Positions 34,517 to 48,600 of a DNA stretch of 64,000 nucleotides are shown here, in pieces. The first letter of the stretch is position 1; each line of letters opens with the position of its first letter. This stretch comes from Lichenostomus cassidix (taxonomy: Eukaryota; Chordata; Aves; Passeriformes; Meliphagidae). The stretch covers positions 44,569,850 through 44,633,849 of the forward strand of contig CM039183.1 of the NCBI GenBank assembly GCA_008360975.2, written 5' to 3'. The notes below the pieces were generated by a model. It was not told the origin of the DNA. It was given only the letters and a program-made list of their open reading frames with translations, and ran no database searches. Made by a program: the position numbers and the translations under genes.

Positions 34517-37500
34517 GCTTTTTTACCAAGCTGAAACAAGCATTCCCTGACGATGATTTCTTAGTTGGATTGCCAACCTAGTCTAGAGATTTCCTACAGC
34601 AGTGGAAAATACTCTCTATAGATAGGACCTAACACAGCTTCCCTGAGGACAAAAGAAATGTCTCTCACCACAGGAGGCTTACATTGCCCATGCATAGGAA
34701 AAACTGCCAGTTCTTGCCTCTCTTCTGTGTCTTTTGTTTGTAACTCTTCCGACATTTCTCAACAGTAATTGCAGTGCATGCAAAGGGTGCCTTGATCCAG
34801 GCACAGCACAGCAAACAGAGCTGAAATCATAAATAGGCTTTGTGTCTGGAAGAACAGCTGATGCAGGCAGCAGCTCTGTGGATGGCACTGCACATGCCAC
34901 ATCCATCTGCGAACAGAGCAGAATGAATATAGCACAAGGGGATTTCTGAATATTTTAGTGAAACCTGCTGAGTTTCACACTAGTGTTGTTGAGGGTCTCA
35001 TAAGCTCCATGCTTACTGAACAGCAGAACTGAAAGATTTTCTCATTATTCATGTACTAGACCAGAGCAGTAGCAACAGTTCTGGAACAATCCAAATGAAA
35101 TAATGGGGCCTTTCTCTACAAACACATACAGAGTGATTTGATAGTCACATATTATGTTATGATGTTTGTCTAAGCTGATGGTGCCAGTGGTTCCCCAAAT
35201 AATTATGACTCGCATATGTACAATAATATTTGTGGCTTGTGAAGAGATTATTAATATACAGATATAGGAACCATATCTAGTAATTTGGGCACATTCCAAA
35301 CCCATTTCATTCTTAGATTGATTACCCTTGGCTTCAGAACCTATGAACTGAAAGACTGCAACTCCAACTGAGGGACACAACTCCAGTGTCAAATGTAAGA
35401 AAAGCCTAGAGAGGAAAAAAATCTTCAAAAAATTAAAATCTCACTGTTTGATGGAAACTCTGTGTCATTAGGCTGACTCATCTCTGAGAGCTTTGCAAGC
35501 TCATATCATGTATCATCATTAATAGCTGACACTTTCCTGTGATAGTCTCCAAGGCAAGGTGGACAAGAATGCCAGAAGGTGGAAAGCAGTGTTAAGGGAG
35601 TGGTTGCCAGTGGAAGCCTGTGTTCATGGCGTGACTACAGTCAAGGGTTTCATTTATTGAGCTGGAAGTGCAATAATCACATTCTTTTTCATTTTCAGAT
35701 TAAATGGAGAGGCAATGGATGCTGCCACTGTAGTATCATTAGACTCCACTTTCCTTAAACAGGTCTCTGTATGCCTCACCTTTGCTCATATCCACATATT
35801 ACTACTTAGCTGCACCTTCCTGGAAAAGACTTCAAAGCATATTCAAATTAGTTTGAAATAGATTTTATTCAATAGAGGTGAATGCAGGTTATTATATTTT
35901 AGGCTAGGCAACCATGTTCTGCACAGAGACAATGCAGTTTATTGTGATTTATAAATTAGACATGTGTCAACAATGATGTCTTTCTGGGAAAAAAGGAGAA
36001 GCATCTCAGAGATATGTAAACAACACACATATGAGAATTGAAGTAATCCTCTAGCTTTAGTCAGCTGTGCTTCAAGGGCCAGCTTTAACACCTGCTCTTA
36101 TATTTGGTGCTGACCGTTAAAGACAGGGTCCAAACCAAAAAAGTTATTGTAAGCTTATAAAAAATAACCTTCAAAGAGGGGAAATTATTCAGCATATTAA
36201 AAAGGAGAGAGAGAGAAAGACATGGTATTTTAACATGTACGAAATATCTGCAAGGAGGAAGGAAATTAACCACCTTGCCACAGGCAAAAAATGTATAGGC
36301 TTGAATTACAGAAAGTGCAGATGCTTCTGGGGTGGGAAAAACTTCTGATAGTAAAGATTATTAAGTCCGAGCATGGAAAAGAAATGTTGCAGAATATCCA
36401 GCAGAGAGTTTTATAATATCAAATAAATTAAACAAGAACCTTGTGGCTTGTGCAATATCTGGTCAGGTTCTTACTCAAACCAGTGTTCTGTGATTTCACA
36501 CTTCTTTTGCATAAAGAAAGAATGTATTCATTTTGTTATGTAAAATAATTTTTAAAAAGCTCTTGCTGGTTATTTCCAAAACACATGGAAACATGCGTAA
36601 TGGAGTGACAAGATATCAGCAATGTTCTAAAACTCTCTTTCTACATACATTGATTTTAAGACAGAACCTGCTTTAGTTCATCCTGATGATTAGCAGACTG
36701 GAGAAAATTTGAACCTTGTGAAAGTTTACTTTTTGACATCAGTGAATCCAGATTCACGTACATTGGATCTAAAACTGGCACTAAAAGCATGTTTGCTTTT
36801 ACTTTCTTAATTTTAAAGAAAATCTTTGCTAGATCCACAGGGACAAGCCCATTCATTCATTGTTCTTGGGCTTAACCCACCCATCCATTCTCCTTTCTGA
36901 TCCCATTTGTTCTGTTTTAACTTCCTTGTCTTCTGTACTTCCTTCTTGAATTATAATATTTATTTTAAACTCTAAAAGCTAATAAGATCTGCCAAAACTT
37001 AAAATTCAAAACCAGAGATTACTGCTGATTATAATGTTATCTTAATTGTTATCTAACTGCTGGCAGGTACCGCACAGTTACTACTGAAAACTTCAGTATC
37101 TCATTTTACTAAGCATAAAATAAACAAAATCAGTAAGTTTAAAATTTAAAAAATATAAAAAAGTTTACATTGAAGAATTAGTTACTATAAATATTTCAAT
37201 AAGATATGAAATGAATGTAAATATTCTCCATTGGAATGTCTTTTTGTTATTACATACAAATAATTGTTCATACATTTACTCATGTATTTCTACATACAGT
37301 AAATGCAAAATGAATGCAAAAAAATCCAGATTAAATGTCATTATTGATAATGGGATCATTGCATGTAAAAAATAGTAAAATACACATTCAACATATTTCA
37401 GTTTCATGAATGTATTCCATCTCTTGTGGCTTTAAGACCAACAGTTCCAACTGAGTCACCCTTACTGAATAGGCTATATTGTGTTACTGTGCTTATGGTG

Positions 37501-38266
37501 CACCATGACTTTGGTGAGTGAATTATTTTTCTGATACAAGCAAACTCATTTTATTCAGCACCTGTTGTGCTAAGACCATGGATACAGCCAGCTTTGATGG
37601 CTTATCTAGAAAGCAATAGTTTAGTTGCTTGCAATCCTTCTTTTTATGCTAAGATAAATGCTATTTTAGTATTAGTATTTAGGCTTTTTTGTCACAGACA
37701 GGATCTATAGACAATATTATATTTATGACTAATAAAATTTGATACACACCCACTGGACTAAAAAAAAGGATTTTATTAATGTAGAACATAAACCCATGAA
37801 CACTGAGATTCAAGTGATTTGAATCATCCTGCAAAGATGTTTCTGAACCTCCTTTGTATATTGTCATTACAGGGATCGTCTCTGGCAGAGGCTGACCAAA
37901 ATGCTCTGGACCCCAACAGAAACCTGCTTTCTATTCCTTGGTCAAGGAGCAATCTCTGTCCTCTGGTGACAACAGATTGTTGTTTCGGACAATGATAAAC
38001 AATACCAGCATATTTTAATCTTAAATTGTGAATCTGCCTTTTCTATTGTGTAATCCCTCTGTCCCCTGAATTGGCATAAATAATCCATAGTACATGGTAC
38101 TCAGTATGTTTTTCAGTTTCTCTCATGGTTCATCTCAGGAACCATTTACTCTTACTATAGAAAAATGCCATCAACAATATTGTTTGAGAATTATTAGGAT
38201 AACCAAAAATTGGATTTCCTAATGGCAACTACACTTTGTTTTTTATACTGACAACTGTAGTAAATA

Positions 38267-38297
38267 AATAAGATCACATGTTAAGTGTGATCTTATT
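38267..38297. repeat. Perfect 12-bp inverted repeat (hairpin)
   Basis: AATAAGATCACA at 38267-38278 is followed by a 7-nt loop (TGTTAAG, 38279-38285) and by its exact reverse complement TGTGATCTTATT at 38286-38297. The stem is too short for a microRNA precursor, and no T-run terminator function applies in a vertebrate. It may be a chance palindrome or part of a small inverted-repeat element. Confidence 0.9.
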
Positions 38298-39127
38298 GTT
38301 CTTTTTCAATGTAAAAGGACACAGTTAAATTTAAAAATAATGCCACAAGAATCCCTAGCAGCATTAGTTGCTCTTGGACTCTCTTGCACTCCAGGGCTAC
38401 ACCACCCCCTCACGCACAGATTAATGTTCTAATTATTGTCCCTCTCAGAGCCTATTTCACAGAGGACTCACACTGTTACTGCAGACTAATTATATATGTA
38501 TGTTTTTCTGAATCATCACATTAGTGTAGGAGACTGAGTCCCAGTTTGAAATGGGAATTGTGAATTTTGGGGCCAGATTCCACCTACATGATCTTGAAAA
38601 GGATGAGATTTGGAGAAAAAGGAGAGAAATGAGATAGGAAGAAGAAGTAGATTTAGAACCTGCAAGTCATGATAGAGGAATTGTTAAAACATAGACTACT
38701 AAGATGGGAAAAAAGAATACCTTGAAATACTGAGCAACTGCAGTACTGTAACTTTCAGATGGCTATTAAGATCCATGGTAATGCAGTAATGGGAAGCAGA
38801 TAGATTTTCTTTTAGTTCTCTGCACAGCTTTAGCTGAAATGTTATCATGCAAACCTCATTGCTAATTTGTTTTATTAATTTTCATATATATGTGATGTAT
38901 GTTTAAAGCAAGGAATATGCAGACTGATATTGAGCAATTTCAGAGCTTTTCCAGGAAGAAGCATCTCAACTGTGTGTGACAAATGAAGGAATTTTCACTA
39001 AATGATCATGGTTTCTGCCAGTCATTTAGTCCACAAGAATTTGTCACAGGTGGAATTGTGCCCTTCAGTCAAATGAAAGAAGCAACAATATATTTCATTG
39101 ATACAACATAATTCAATGATAAATTCT

Positions 39128-39235
39128 TCAATGGCAAGTACTCTTATTTACTGCATAGAAGACAGGACCAGCAAAACTGCCAAGAAGATCCTCCCACAGT
39201 TTTTCAGAAAGGACACCCTTGTTTTTGGAATTCAT
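39128..39235 (-). pseudogene. Short frame downstream of ERV primer-site motif
   Basis: An ATG at 39235 (minus strand) opens a 35-codon frame ending in TGA at 39128-39130. It starts MNSKNKGVLSEKLWEDLLG and ends KSTCH. It begins 25 bases after the primer-binding-site-like motif, where a retroviral leader and gag start could lie. The frame is too short to prove anything, and I do not recognise the protein. It may be the start of a decayed gag, or chance. Confidence 0.2.
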
Positions 39236-39260
39236 TCTCAGGGAGGATTGTAGGTGCGAC

Positions 39261-39280
39261 TGGATCCACTCCGGGTGCCA
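39261..39280 (-). promoter_or_regulatory. Retroviral primer-binding-site-like motif
   Basis: The minus strand reads TGGCACCCGGAGTGGATCCA, with the TGG start required to pair with the CCA end of a tRNA. It lies 4 nt after the CA that closes the putative minus-strand LTR. The GGAGTGG part recalls leucine-tRNA primed (ERVL-type) sites, but the exact tRNA is not identified. Confidence 0.4.
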
Positions 39281-39284
39281 GACT

Positions 39285-39687
39285 TGGTCAAAGGTTAATG
39301 TCTCAAGGATTATGTATATGTAATCAATCCTCTAGACCATGTAGCTAAGATTTCATAGTTTAACATGCTATTAATCACTTACTGAGTATCTGACACAATA
39401 AGTTTTCTCTCAGCTTCGAGGAGTAACCTTAAGAGGTGTCCCTACATGGGAATATCCACCTGCTGTAGTGCACAAGATCTCAATGGCCTCGTGGCCACTA
39501 TTTGTGGAGTAAGATGATTGACTGACAGTGATATTTGCAATGTTTGCATATTTGCAAGATGTCTGGGTCACCCTTGCAGCCCAGCTTCCAGGTTGTCATG
39601 TGTCCCCCAAAGCACAGAGTAAGGTGGATGCAGCCATCACAGTCCCCACTGGTGGTTAAGCCATAAGCTGGAGGGGATGCCACCACA
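39285..39687 (-). mobile_element. Probable degraded ERV 5' LTR, 403 bp, minus strand
   Basis: The minus strand starts TGTGGTGGCATCCCC and ends TTTGACCA, giving TG...CA ends 403 bp apart, followed after 4 nt by a primer-binding-site-like motif. The body resembles avian retroviral LTR sequence I have seen, including GGTGGATATTCCCATG near 39450 and GTTACTCCTCGAAGCTGAGA near 39420. I do not see a clear TATA box or poly(A) signal. No matching 3' LTR or downstream viral genes remain within the window, so the insertion is truncated. The minus frame at 39498-39686 is LTR sequence. This is a recognition-based call. Confidence 0.5.
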
Positions 39688-42600
39688 TACTTGTTCTTTT
39701 AAAGGAATGCTCCAAACTCAGCATCCATTTGAAAAATTAGGAGATAGTGAGACAGACAGAAAGTAACTTATTTCTGAAACAAATATTGAGAAACTCCCTG
39801 TGGAGCAGACAGCAGCATTCTAACTATGCAAGTCACTGGGATGTGAAAGAATTAAATTAAAGCCCCTGGTCCAAATTATTAAGTTAGATTTTCTTTATTT
39901 GACTATTCTAAATGAATCCAGAGCTTCCTGTTGTCACAGGAGTGGAGCTTTTGACAAAATTAATATAGATTCACTGAAATACTGCTTTATCTGAGCAGCC
40001 ATAAAATTGTAAAGGTTAAATCTTTTCTTATCTTCTCAAAACTCAGAAATCCCATAGGGTCCCTAAGGATAGAGGTGTTCTTATCCTTGACTGGCTTGAC
40101 TGGGTACAGAGGATACTGAGTAACTTTTAAATTAATTAATGTTATTCCCCTATTTCTTTCTTAATTTCTGAAAGTTTCCTAGAGTCCACCTCTTGAAAAA
40201 GTACTTTCTCATCAGTGCCAACCTGGCCCATTTTACTAAAGCCAGTGATTTTCTTGAATTTCTTACAGAAACTCCCATGACTTTGATGAAGTTTAACTTC
40301 TTACATTTTCTATTTCAGTTACTGCAGTGGAATAAAATTGCTGCTTTTATATACTGAAATTTTTTTGTTACTATCATCTTGGTGCAAAGTCAGATACTAA
40401 ATGTTTTGTTTGACTGTGCTACAGCAAGTTTTTTAAATTTCTTGTTAGTCAAGAAATGTTGTTACCTTGTAAAACTACTAAATTATTTAATACTTATATG
40501 TGTTACAAAAATGTACATTCTTAGGCCAATGGTTGCATAGAATAATTAATTTTATCAAAACTTCGAACTGTAAGATTTGTGCCAGTAGGTAAATCAGTTG
40601 GTCAAAAAGTCCTTTCAAGTCTTTTGTTAAGGAAGCAGCCATAAGAGAACTCTCTACCTGAGAGTTAGTCTCCTTTTTATAGTAATACTCTATATAGTTC
40701 ACAAATATATGAGCCCCTAGTATATAACCAAAGCACCAAGTGAAGGAGATCACCTATTAAATGGGTCAGTTCTCAGTGCTCATGCAGTGGGAAGGTATTT
40801 ATAATCTTGCCATAAACCTCTACTTTTACATAAACATTTTGCTGTCGGACAGGAATTCCCTGTTTGTGCTGTGCCCTGCATACTTGTCTCTCAAAGCTGT
40901 CAGAAGAGGCTGCTCAGGAAAAAGTATAAGAAAGAGGACATGCACGTTTTCTCCACTGACATGAAGTTCATAAAGACCATGGAAAAGTTTCTGGACTGCT
41001 TCGCTCTGCGTCAAAGCCAAATTCTGACCCTGTGTGTAAAGAAGGCATAGCAGGCTTCTTGAAATGCATTTATTCCCTACACATTGCCCTAGCTGGAAAA
41101 AAGGAGATAACAATGAGTCTGTTTTGAAATCTTTGCAAGCTGATTTTGATCACTGTATTCCACAGACGCCAGAGGGTGTCTGGGACATTTGTAAAGAACT
41201 TTTTTCCCACACTCTTCTTTCAAAATAAAAACAAAAATGGGATTATATGCACAACTTCTAATTTTGTCATGGGAGCACTATTAGGAATATCTGAAAACAT
41301 ATGAGCATATAACTAGCAGCGAAAATACAAAAATACGAGGTAAGCAAGTGATTGTCCTTTCAGTGGAACCCACTCACAAATTTGCTACTTCTCAGAAGAG
41401 TCCATAACTGCTTTCTAAAATTATCGAGGTTCTTTGCTTCCATCATCCTGTTGCATATTCAGACTGTCTTTACACCTTTTGAACATGTTATTTGTATGTT
41501 AGTAGTTATTGTTACCCCCTTCCACTAGACTAGTTCATCAAAGCTAATTTTGTGGTGTTCTTTCTGTATTGGGAGAACTTAATAGCAGGACCACATACTT
41601 GTTTGCACACATTCTTTGTAAATAGAAAGGATTATGTCAACATCTGACCCCTCTGAATGCAACAGGAATCAAATAGAAGGGAAAGTGTTTACTCCCTATT
41701 CCAATATTTTATAACAAGTAATATACAAAGATTGTCTGAGCTTCATTTCAGGTTATGCTACAAGCACTCTTTCGGCTGCCCACTGCTTTTTGCTGCTTTT
41801 TTTTTTCCTGCTGTTTTTTTCAGATACAAACATGCTGCTGCAATCCACCCATATTGATATCTCACCCCATCTCTGTTAGCAGAACTGGATCTCTTGATGG
41901 CCATGGCATGTGTACTATCGTACGCAATCTATTTTGACAATAAAATCATATTGCTTTGGATTAATATTTCATGGAAAAAACAATTTTCTAATTTCTCTAA
42001 ACAAAATTCTGCCAAACACAGTTTTCATTATGTTTTCTCATACCTTAATTATGTGTCTTATTGATTAATGGCAAGACTTCTCAACTAAAAAGTTCTAAGG
42101 GGTTTATCTATCTTTATCATTTACTCACTGTGGTCAGAAGAAGAGTGGGATTGATTGATTACAGATACTCTACAAGCTGCTGTTTTTCAGGAGGTCCTCA
42201 GTAACACATAGTGATGGATCAACCTGCTGGTTGACTGGAACAATTTACGTTATATTCTTGAAAGAATGTCAGTCAGTGCACAGTGGAAGGTGGTGAGGGG
42301 AATCTCAACCATACTAAAAGTCTGTAAAGTTCTTCTGCAGCAAATGATGAAATCTGAGTATCTGAAAAAGTAGAAAAGGGCACAGGATTTTGCATTTCCC
42401 TGCCTGGGCAAGTGATATTCAGCTGCAGGACTGCGAGGCATGAAAAGAAGTTTCCCTACTCAAAATGACAGTGGTATAAGGCCTGAGAGAATTACCTCTT
42501 CCTGAAGCATCTCAGGAATTTCAAACTTGAAAATGGCCAAGTTGGTAACAAGTGTGTGTTCACTTGTTCACTAGAATTATAGATAAAAACCAATCACACA

Positions 42601-45600
42601 TGCACACGCAAAATTCCTTTACAGTCAACATCAGCAAAAAACAAATCTTCACTAATATGGAAATAAATTGACCTTGAAAGAACATATTGGATGACACACT
42701 GAGAATAGATCAGACAAATACATGGTGAACGTTATACTGACATTTAGGCTTAAATCCCATTTAAGCAATTACATCAGAAGTACTGCTTCTAAATAGGTAA
42801 TTTATATGTGTCAAATGCATCTGTCTGTTTCTGGCTTAGTATAATCAAAAGTAAGAGTGTTCAAGTCAGAGGAGAAATAACTACACAATACACACTAGTA
42901 AGGAATATGAGAAAAAGTGGAATTGCCAAATATAAATTTTATACCAGTTCCTTCTTCATTTGAGTTGGGTTTAGGAAAAGCTAATGTTTATTTTCAGATT
43001 ATTTCCTAGGCAGAAGTGAGCAAATAAAAAGACATATTCTTTTCCTGGCACAACTGCTCAAATTCACATAAAAATTAACAGATTCTGTTTATAGCAGCAG
43101 ATAATTTTAGCCCAAATATTTGCTCAAAATCAGTGCATTTCCTGAGTGGTTCATATCTTATTCTACTGTAGCAAATCTGCCGAGAGTCAGTACGTCTTAT
43201 TCTGCAAATGACTCCTACAAAAATAATTCTCTCTTTGAAAAAGATGACCTTTCCAGACTGTTTGTATCTAGTTGGCAAAAAAAGTACAAATTCCAGCTCA
43301 TTAATTCTTCCATTGTCCACATGGATCATCCTGGATTGAATTTATTCCTTCTGTCTAGGGTGCACTTCAGAAGGTTAACTTCCACTGCGTTGCTCCAGCT
43401 GTAATAGGGCATTCACAAAAATCGGGTTTTACTCCAATTCTGTCAGAATGCTCCTGCCTCTCCTCTAGCATCCCCTTTTTAAACCCTAGTGCTTATGAAA
43501 GGTTTATGCAACTATGGAGTTTCCAAGACGTGTATGTGGTGTTATCAATAAATCAGGGCCCAAGTCATTCTGAGTTATGAAGTCTCTCTGATGCTTTTAA
43601 TTTACATTTAAATCTTGCAAGAACTTGTTGTTTAAAAGAAGATGTGAGGGAATTCATATTTTAATTCACCATGAACTAGTTGCCTTAAGAGTTCATGCTG
43701 GGAATCAGTATTTGTTGTACTTAGCATACGCACTCTGTGTTAAGCATTAAAGTGCGTGTTGCTAGCTTGGTATTAGTCTTGTCTGGAAAACTGCCAGAGA
43801 AGCTCAAACCAGCCTTTTGACACATTCTGAATAGCAGGAAATCTCTTCATGAACAATTATTTCTATGAAATTGTTTACATTCAGAAGTTTTAAATAAATA
43901 TAACACTTGCTTTAAGTAGAACCACATTTGTCTTAGCATGCTGTTCGAGTGCATAAATCATAATTTACCTTTGCTGCACAACCTAATGCAATCTATTAAG
44001 GAAATAGTTCTTTTAATAACAAGACTACAGGAAACAGAGAACTCAATCACACATAAAGAGACAATAAGATTACTGTTAATACACTTTTAACCTTTTAATA
44101 TATCATTCTGATTAGCACACAGGAAAGGATCAGTGGTTGGTTTCTTACAAGCTCCCCTTATGGACTGAAAATTTTTCTGCCCCAGAAAACCCACCGAACA
44201 CAGTGCCCCCAGTCACTCCTTCATCCTTCTGGTAGCAGGGCTGGTATGTCTCATTCACAGCCAATATTTTTATAATTAACAGAAATAATTTTTAAAATTA
44301 AAATAAAGATGCAATTCCTATATTTATCTGTGGTTCAAAACATTGCCGTAAGCCTAAAACACAAAACTTAGAAGACAAATGGACACTTTAATGGAGTTCA
44401 AGAATTTTTAAAAGTCAGTATTTTGAAAATATTTATTAATATTTTTTAATTTTTAAATTTTTTTGAGGCAACTTCCAGTAAAGTGCACTCACTGAGGCAT
44501 TAAGCTAAAAGAATTATATCGTGTAATAAAGCTATTCTAATTTGGTCATATAGCTGAAGAAAGGTATGATGGTGGAAAGAATTCTAACCTTCACACCAGT
44601 CTCAAATTGTTTAGCCCTGAACAAAAAGGGATTGAAAGTTTATAATAAAACAAAATTTTTTTATCAGAATAAAATTATAACATGCTATTAGCAAGCAAAA
44701 GTCTATTCAAAGTTTAAATATGGAAAAATATTGGTAATCTGCAGCAATTGGATTTCAAGCATCTGCAAACCTCAGGAACAAACTTGCTCTTAGTACTGAC
44801 AGAACCTTTCACTTCTGGTCTCTGGCCAGTCCAATCTGTGCCAAAAAAATTATGTCTCTGAGGATTCCTTCACAAAGCCTTATCCACAGTTGCAGATGTG
44901 GCAAAAAAAAGGGGTTTCAAGGGGGTTGTTGGATTCAGGATTACAAGCCAGATCTCATTTTGTTTTTGACTTGAAACTTCTTTACTTTCTTGTTTCAAGC
45001 AACTTGGTTAAGCCACTGATAGCTCACAGGAAACCTTGAAGTTTGTTTCAGAAGTGCAAACATCTTTCTAATCTCCCTCTGATTTATCATTTGAGTGGTT
45101 GCTGGCAGCCAAATACCCAGTAAACACAAAGATTAATATCTCACTAGCAAAATAAAAAATAAATAAGAAAAAAATACAAAATCAAAAAGACACTTTGAAG
45201 GCAGGTATGCCCAGATTTTTACAAATTAAAAAAAAAAAACAAAAAGAACACATACCTGCATGACTCATGATTTTTAACTTCCTTCCAGGAAAAGAATGCA
45301 TTCATTAGATGTACCCAAGGAGCACATAGACTTCAGTGAACCAGATCAAACTTTGTTCTGGCTTACAGTGTGTTCCTCCCGTATTTTGCTGGAGGGTTTT
45401 GTTTAGCCAGCTATGTTTGGCTGGTGACATCATCAGTGTGTCTCTCTGATCTTTAAAAACAAAGCTCAAGCAAGCCCTTTTAGATGGCAGTCAGCTTGGA
45501 AAGTGGGACTCAACGAGGCAATTTCTAGCTTTCTGATATTTTACTAACTGTCCCTGAGCTGCAGGTTCTGGATTCACTTATTCCAAATGCAGCCTGCTTT

Positions 45601-48600
45601 GTAGCTGGGCATCCTGGCTGGCTCTGCAGGACACTCAGAGCATTTCAGAGCATTTCACAGGACTCTCAATGACCAAAGTACTCACACATGTGCCAGTCCT
45701 TCATGATGCCTCTGGGCTTTTGTGGCCCCAACAACATGCACAGGGGGCAAGCACAACTCCACGGACATCAGCACTGATGCTGCCGCAGGGACATCCCACA
45801 GACCCTGCTGTGACTCCACTTGGAGCACTCTGGAATAAGACAACAGCAAGGGACAAGGTTGTGGCTGTTGCGTGTAGGTGACAGCTAGTACAGAGCACCA
45901 TGCAGGAAAGACAACCCTAAGGAAACCTGTGATTTGCTGAAATGTTGTAGCATTTTACATGGAGGTTTGGAGGAAGGTAGCTGCTTCATCAACTGATAGA
46001 CTTCCATCATCAGTGTTCAGCACTGAAGCCTCAAGGAGCAGCACCAGCCAACTCCGACCAACGCCTGATCTTTTCCAGGTGTCATATGCACTTCAGAAGC
46101 CTGATCCTTATGACAAGTTTTGTTTACCTTCATCTCCATGACAAACAACAAGAGCTGATCATGTGCTGTTTGTGCAATTGAAAGGATTGATAAGACTAGC
46201 TGCACACAGAAAAACAACAAAGTAAAATTAAGGTTTAGTTAAAAATTAATCACCTGTATATATACCTGATAAAAACATGCAAACAAATACTTATTGCATG
46301 ATATAGCTGTCTCAGCTAAACTTCACATGGTTGTGGTAGTCCAGTTTGCTGTGCAAAAAAGGCATCACCAGTCAAAATAGAACAGAGTAATATAGGGAAT
46401 AATGCATAGATAATTCAGATAATTTAACAGCTGAGCAAGAATACCTCTAGGTGGCATAACATAATGACTTTTCCTGGCATGCAAGGCCAGTTGATAGGAA
46501 TCAGAAGCCATCATCTTATCAAGAAGCATTTAGAAATAATGTGAAACACTGACCTAATGCAATACTATTAATATTTTTTCCAAATTTAAGAAAATATTCA
46601 CTGAATTGCTTGACAGAAAATAACTTTTTAGTTTATGAATGTTTCTGTAACAAACATTCCAGAATTGTCAAAAGATTTCAATAGTCAAAGGCAAGGAAGT
46701 TCACAGAATAACTTTTAGAAAAGGTAATGCAGGAACCACTGTGTTATTTTCATTCCTTATCTTTATCTTTAAAAAGATAGAACTTCTGGTATAGAAGTTA
46801 TGCATGCATACCTGAATGGCTTTTTTTCTGGATGTATGGCTGATAGCAGTTGGGACTGGCTGCTGTGATCACTGTCATTTACAAAGCTGCCTGTACAGAT
46901 AGTGTGTCCTCTCCTTCTCCCAGTAATTCAGTGATGTACTATCAAAGTCTGCAGCTTATTCTGAAGAAAGCAGGCAAGAATCAGATAGATCTCTCTTTTG
47001 TCCTCTGCATGTCTTCTGCGCATAATGCAGAACTTCCATGAACGCACTCATGAAATTCCCCACCATGTGGTTACTTTTCTAGGCTTCTTTTAGGTGTTTC
47101 ACAGCTTTCCCATGGTCCATATTGGCCACAAGCCATGTGTTTTTGTTAATATCATGCTAAGCCAATGCTAATAGTCTTTTCCTTTCCAGCAGATTTTATT
47201 AGATTGGGTTAACCTTAGTTACACAGCTTCCAATTCAAATCTGGCTCAGGTTTGGATATTTTGTGCAGAGGATAAAGTTACATGTTTGTAAAATTTAATC
47301 TAACTGTAGCCTCTATTAAAGCACATTATTACAGTGTTTTACTGGCTCTAATGTTGGAATTTTTTAACAGATCTGCTACTTATCATTTCAAAGTACAGAG
47401 ATTTCACAGTTATCTATCATTTTAAGTAAGAGATCCAAACTTTGTTTTGAAAATTTTTGAGGCAGAGCGGGCTGACTATTCACAAAAGAGATTGTGAATG
47501 TCATAAAATATGAGACTTGGCTTAGAACAGAATTAAAGACTCATGTATCCATATCCTTCTTACCGACACCAAAATGTGTATTTTCCTGAGCTACCATATA
47601 TCTTACACTCTTTATTTACTTCTTATTGCCACTGCTTACAACCCGTCTCTGATGCTTCTGCTTTCCCTGTGTATGCTCTGTAGGAGAAACCTTTAGGAAA
47701 TGTTCTTGAATGCAAAGTCAAAATTATTTCTCTAAGAGTAGCTGAATATGTATACAAAAATTCACCATACTGCACTTAGATGTCAATCTTAAAAGTGATT
47801 TTGAGTCAAGGAAGAGCTTTGATTATTCTTTGGAAGCCCTTTTTCTTGGGATTTCAAGAAATCTGGTCATCTTGAGGGCTTCCCTAGTGACTGCAGTAAA
47901 TACCTATCCACAGGCAGCTATTTAAATATTAGTTCAGTTCACTAAACTTTCAGTCCAGTTCATCTCATTGGTGTTTGCAATGAAAAAATAAAAATGTACT
48001 ACTTTCCATGTCATTCACTTTTTTTCTCACATTTTATTTCTCATTTTCTAAACTCTACTGATTATCATAAGTGTTTAGTGACTACACTAAAATGAATCAA
48101 TTTTTGCCCATAATTACTAGAAATAATACCTCCTAAGCAGGTTTTTTGCCTTACTTCTCCCCAGTTAATTTCTTTTAATCTGCAGATTCCTAAACTGTCT
48201 TGACTTAGTTTACTAAATCCCTGATACATCATGCTTAATTAAGTTTCCTTTCCAAAAGCATCCAAATGTATAATTACCTTCAACACATACCCGCTCAACA
48301 AATATCTTAGTGTAGTAATCAGATTTTCAGGTTTCTCAAAGACCCACTTGTTTCCTTACTAACAGCTAAATAAGGGAAAAGCATTATGCATTGACAGTAT
48401 TTTGTGTAGGAGCAGCCTGTCTCCATGTGTAAACTCCAACACCCATCACAGCAGGTGAGGGACATCAGAATGACTTCATTGTGCTTTTTATACTACAGTG
48501 TGGTACGGTACTGAAAGGTATGTAAATAATAGAACACTGTGTGGGACTGAGTTTATATAAGTCTGACTACTTCACAGAGTTTGATATAAAGATACATATG

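Larger units (their letters stand above)
33345..39127. other. Unique AT-rich sequence, no gene recognised
   Basis: Nearly 5.8 kb with no recognisable exon, RNA gene or transposon. The longest frame is 127 codons on the minus strand (35045-35428), without a recognisable domain. An A-rich tract occupies 34482-34516, very AT-rich DNA 36900-37400, and a perfect hairpin 38267-38297. Confidence 0.6.

Noticed and set aside
45636..45657. 10-bp duplication CAGAGCATTT
   Set aside because: Two short copies only; expected by slippage and not informative.
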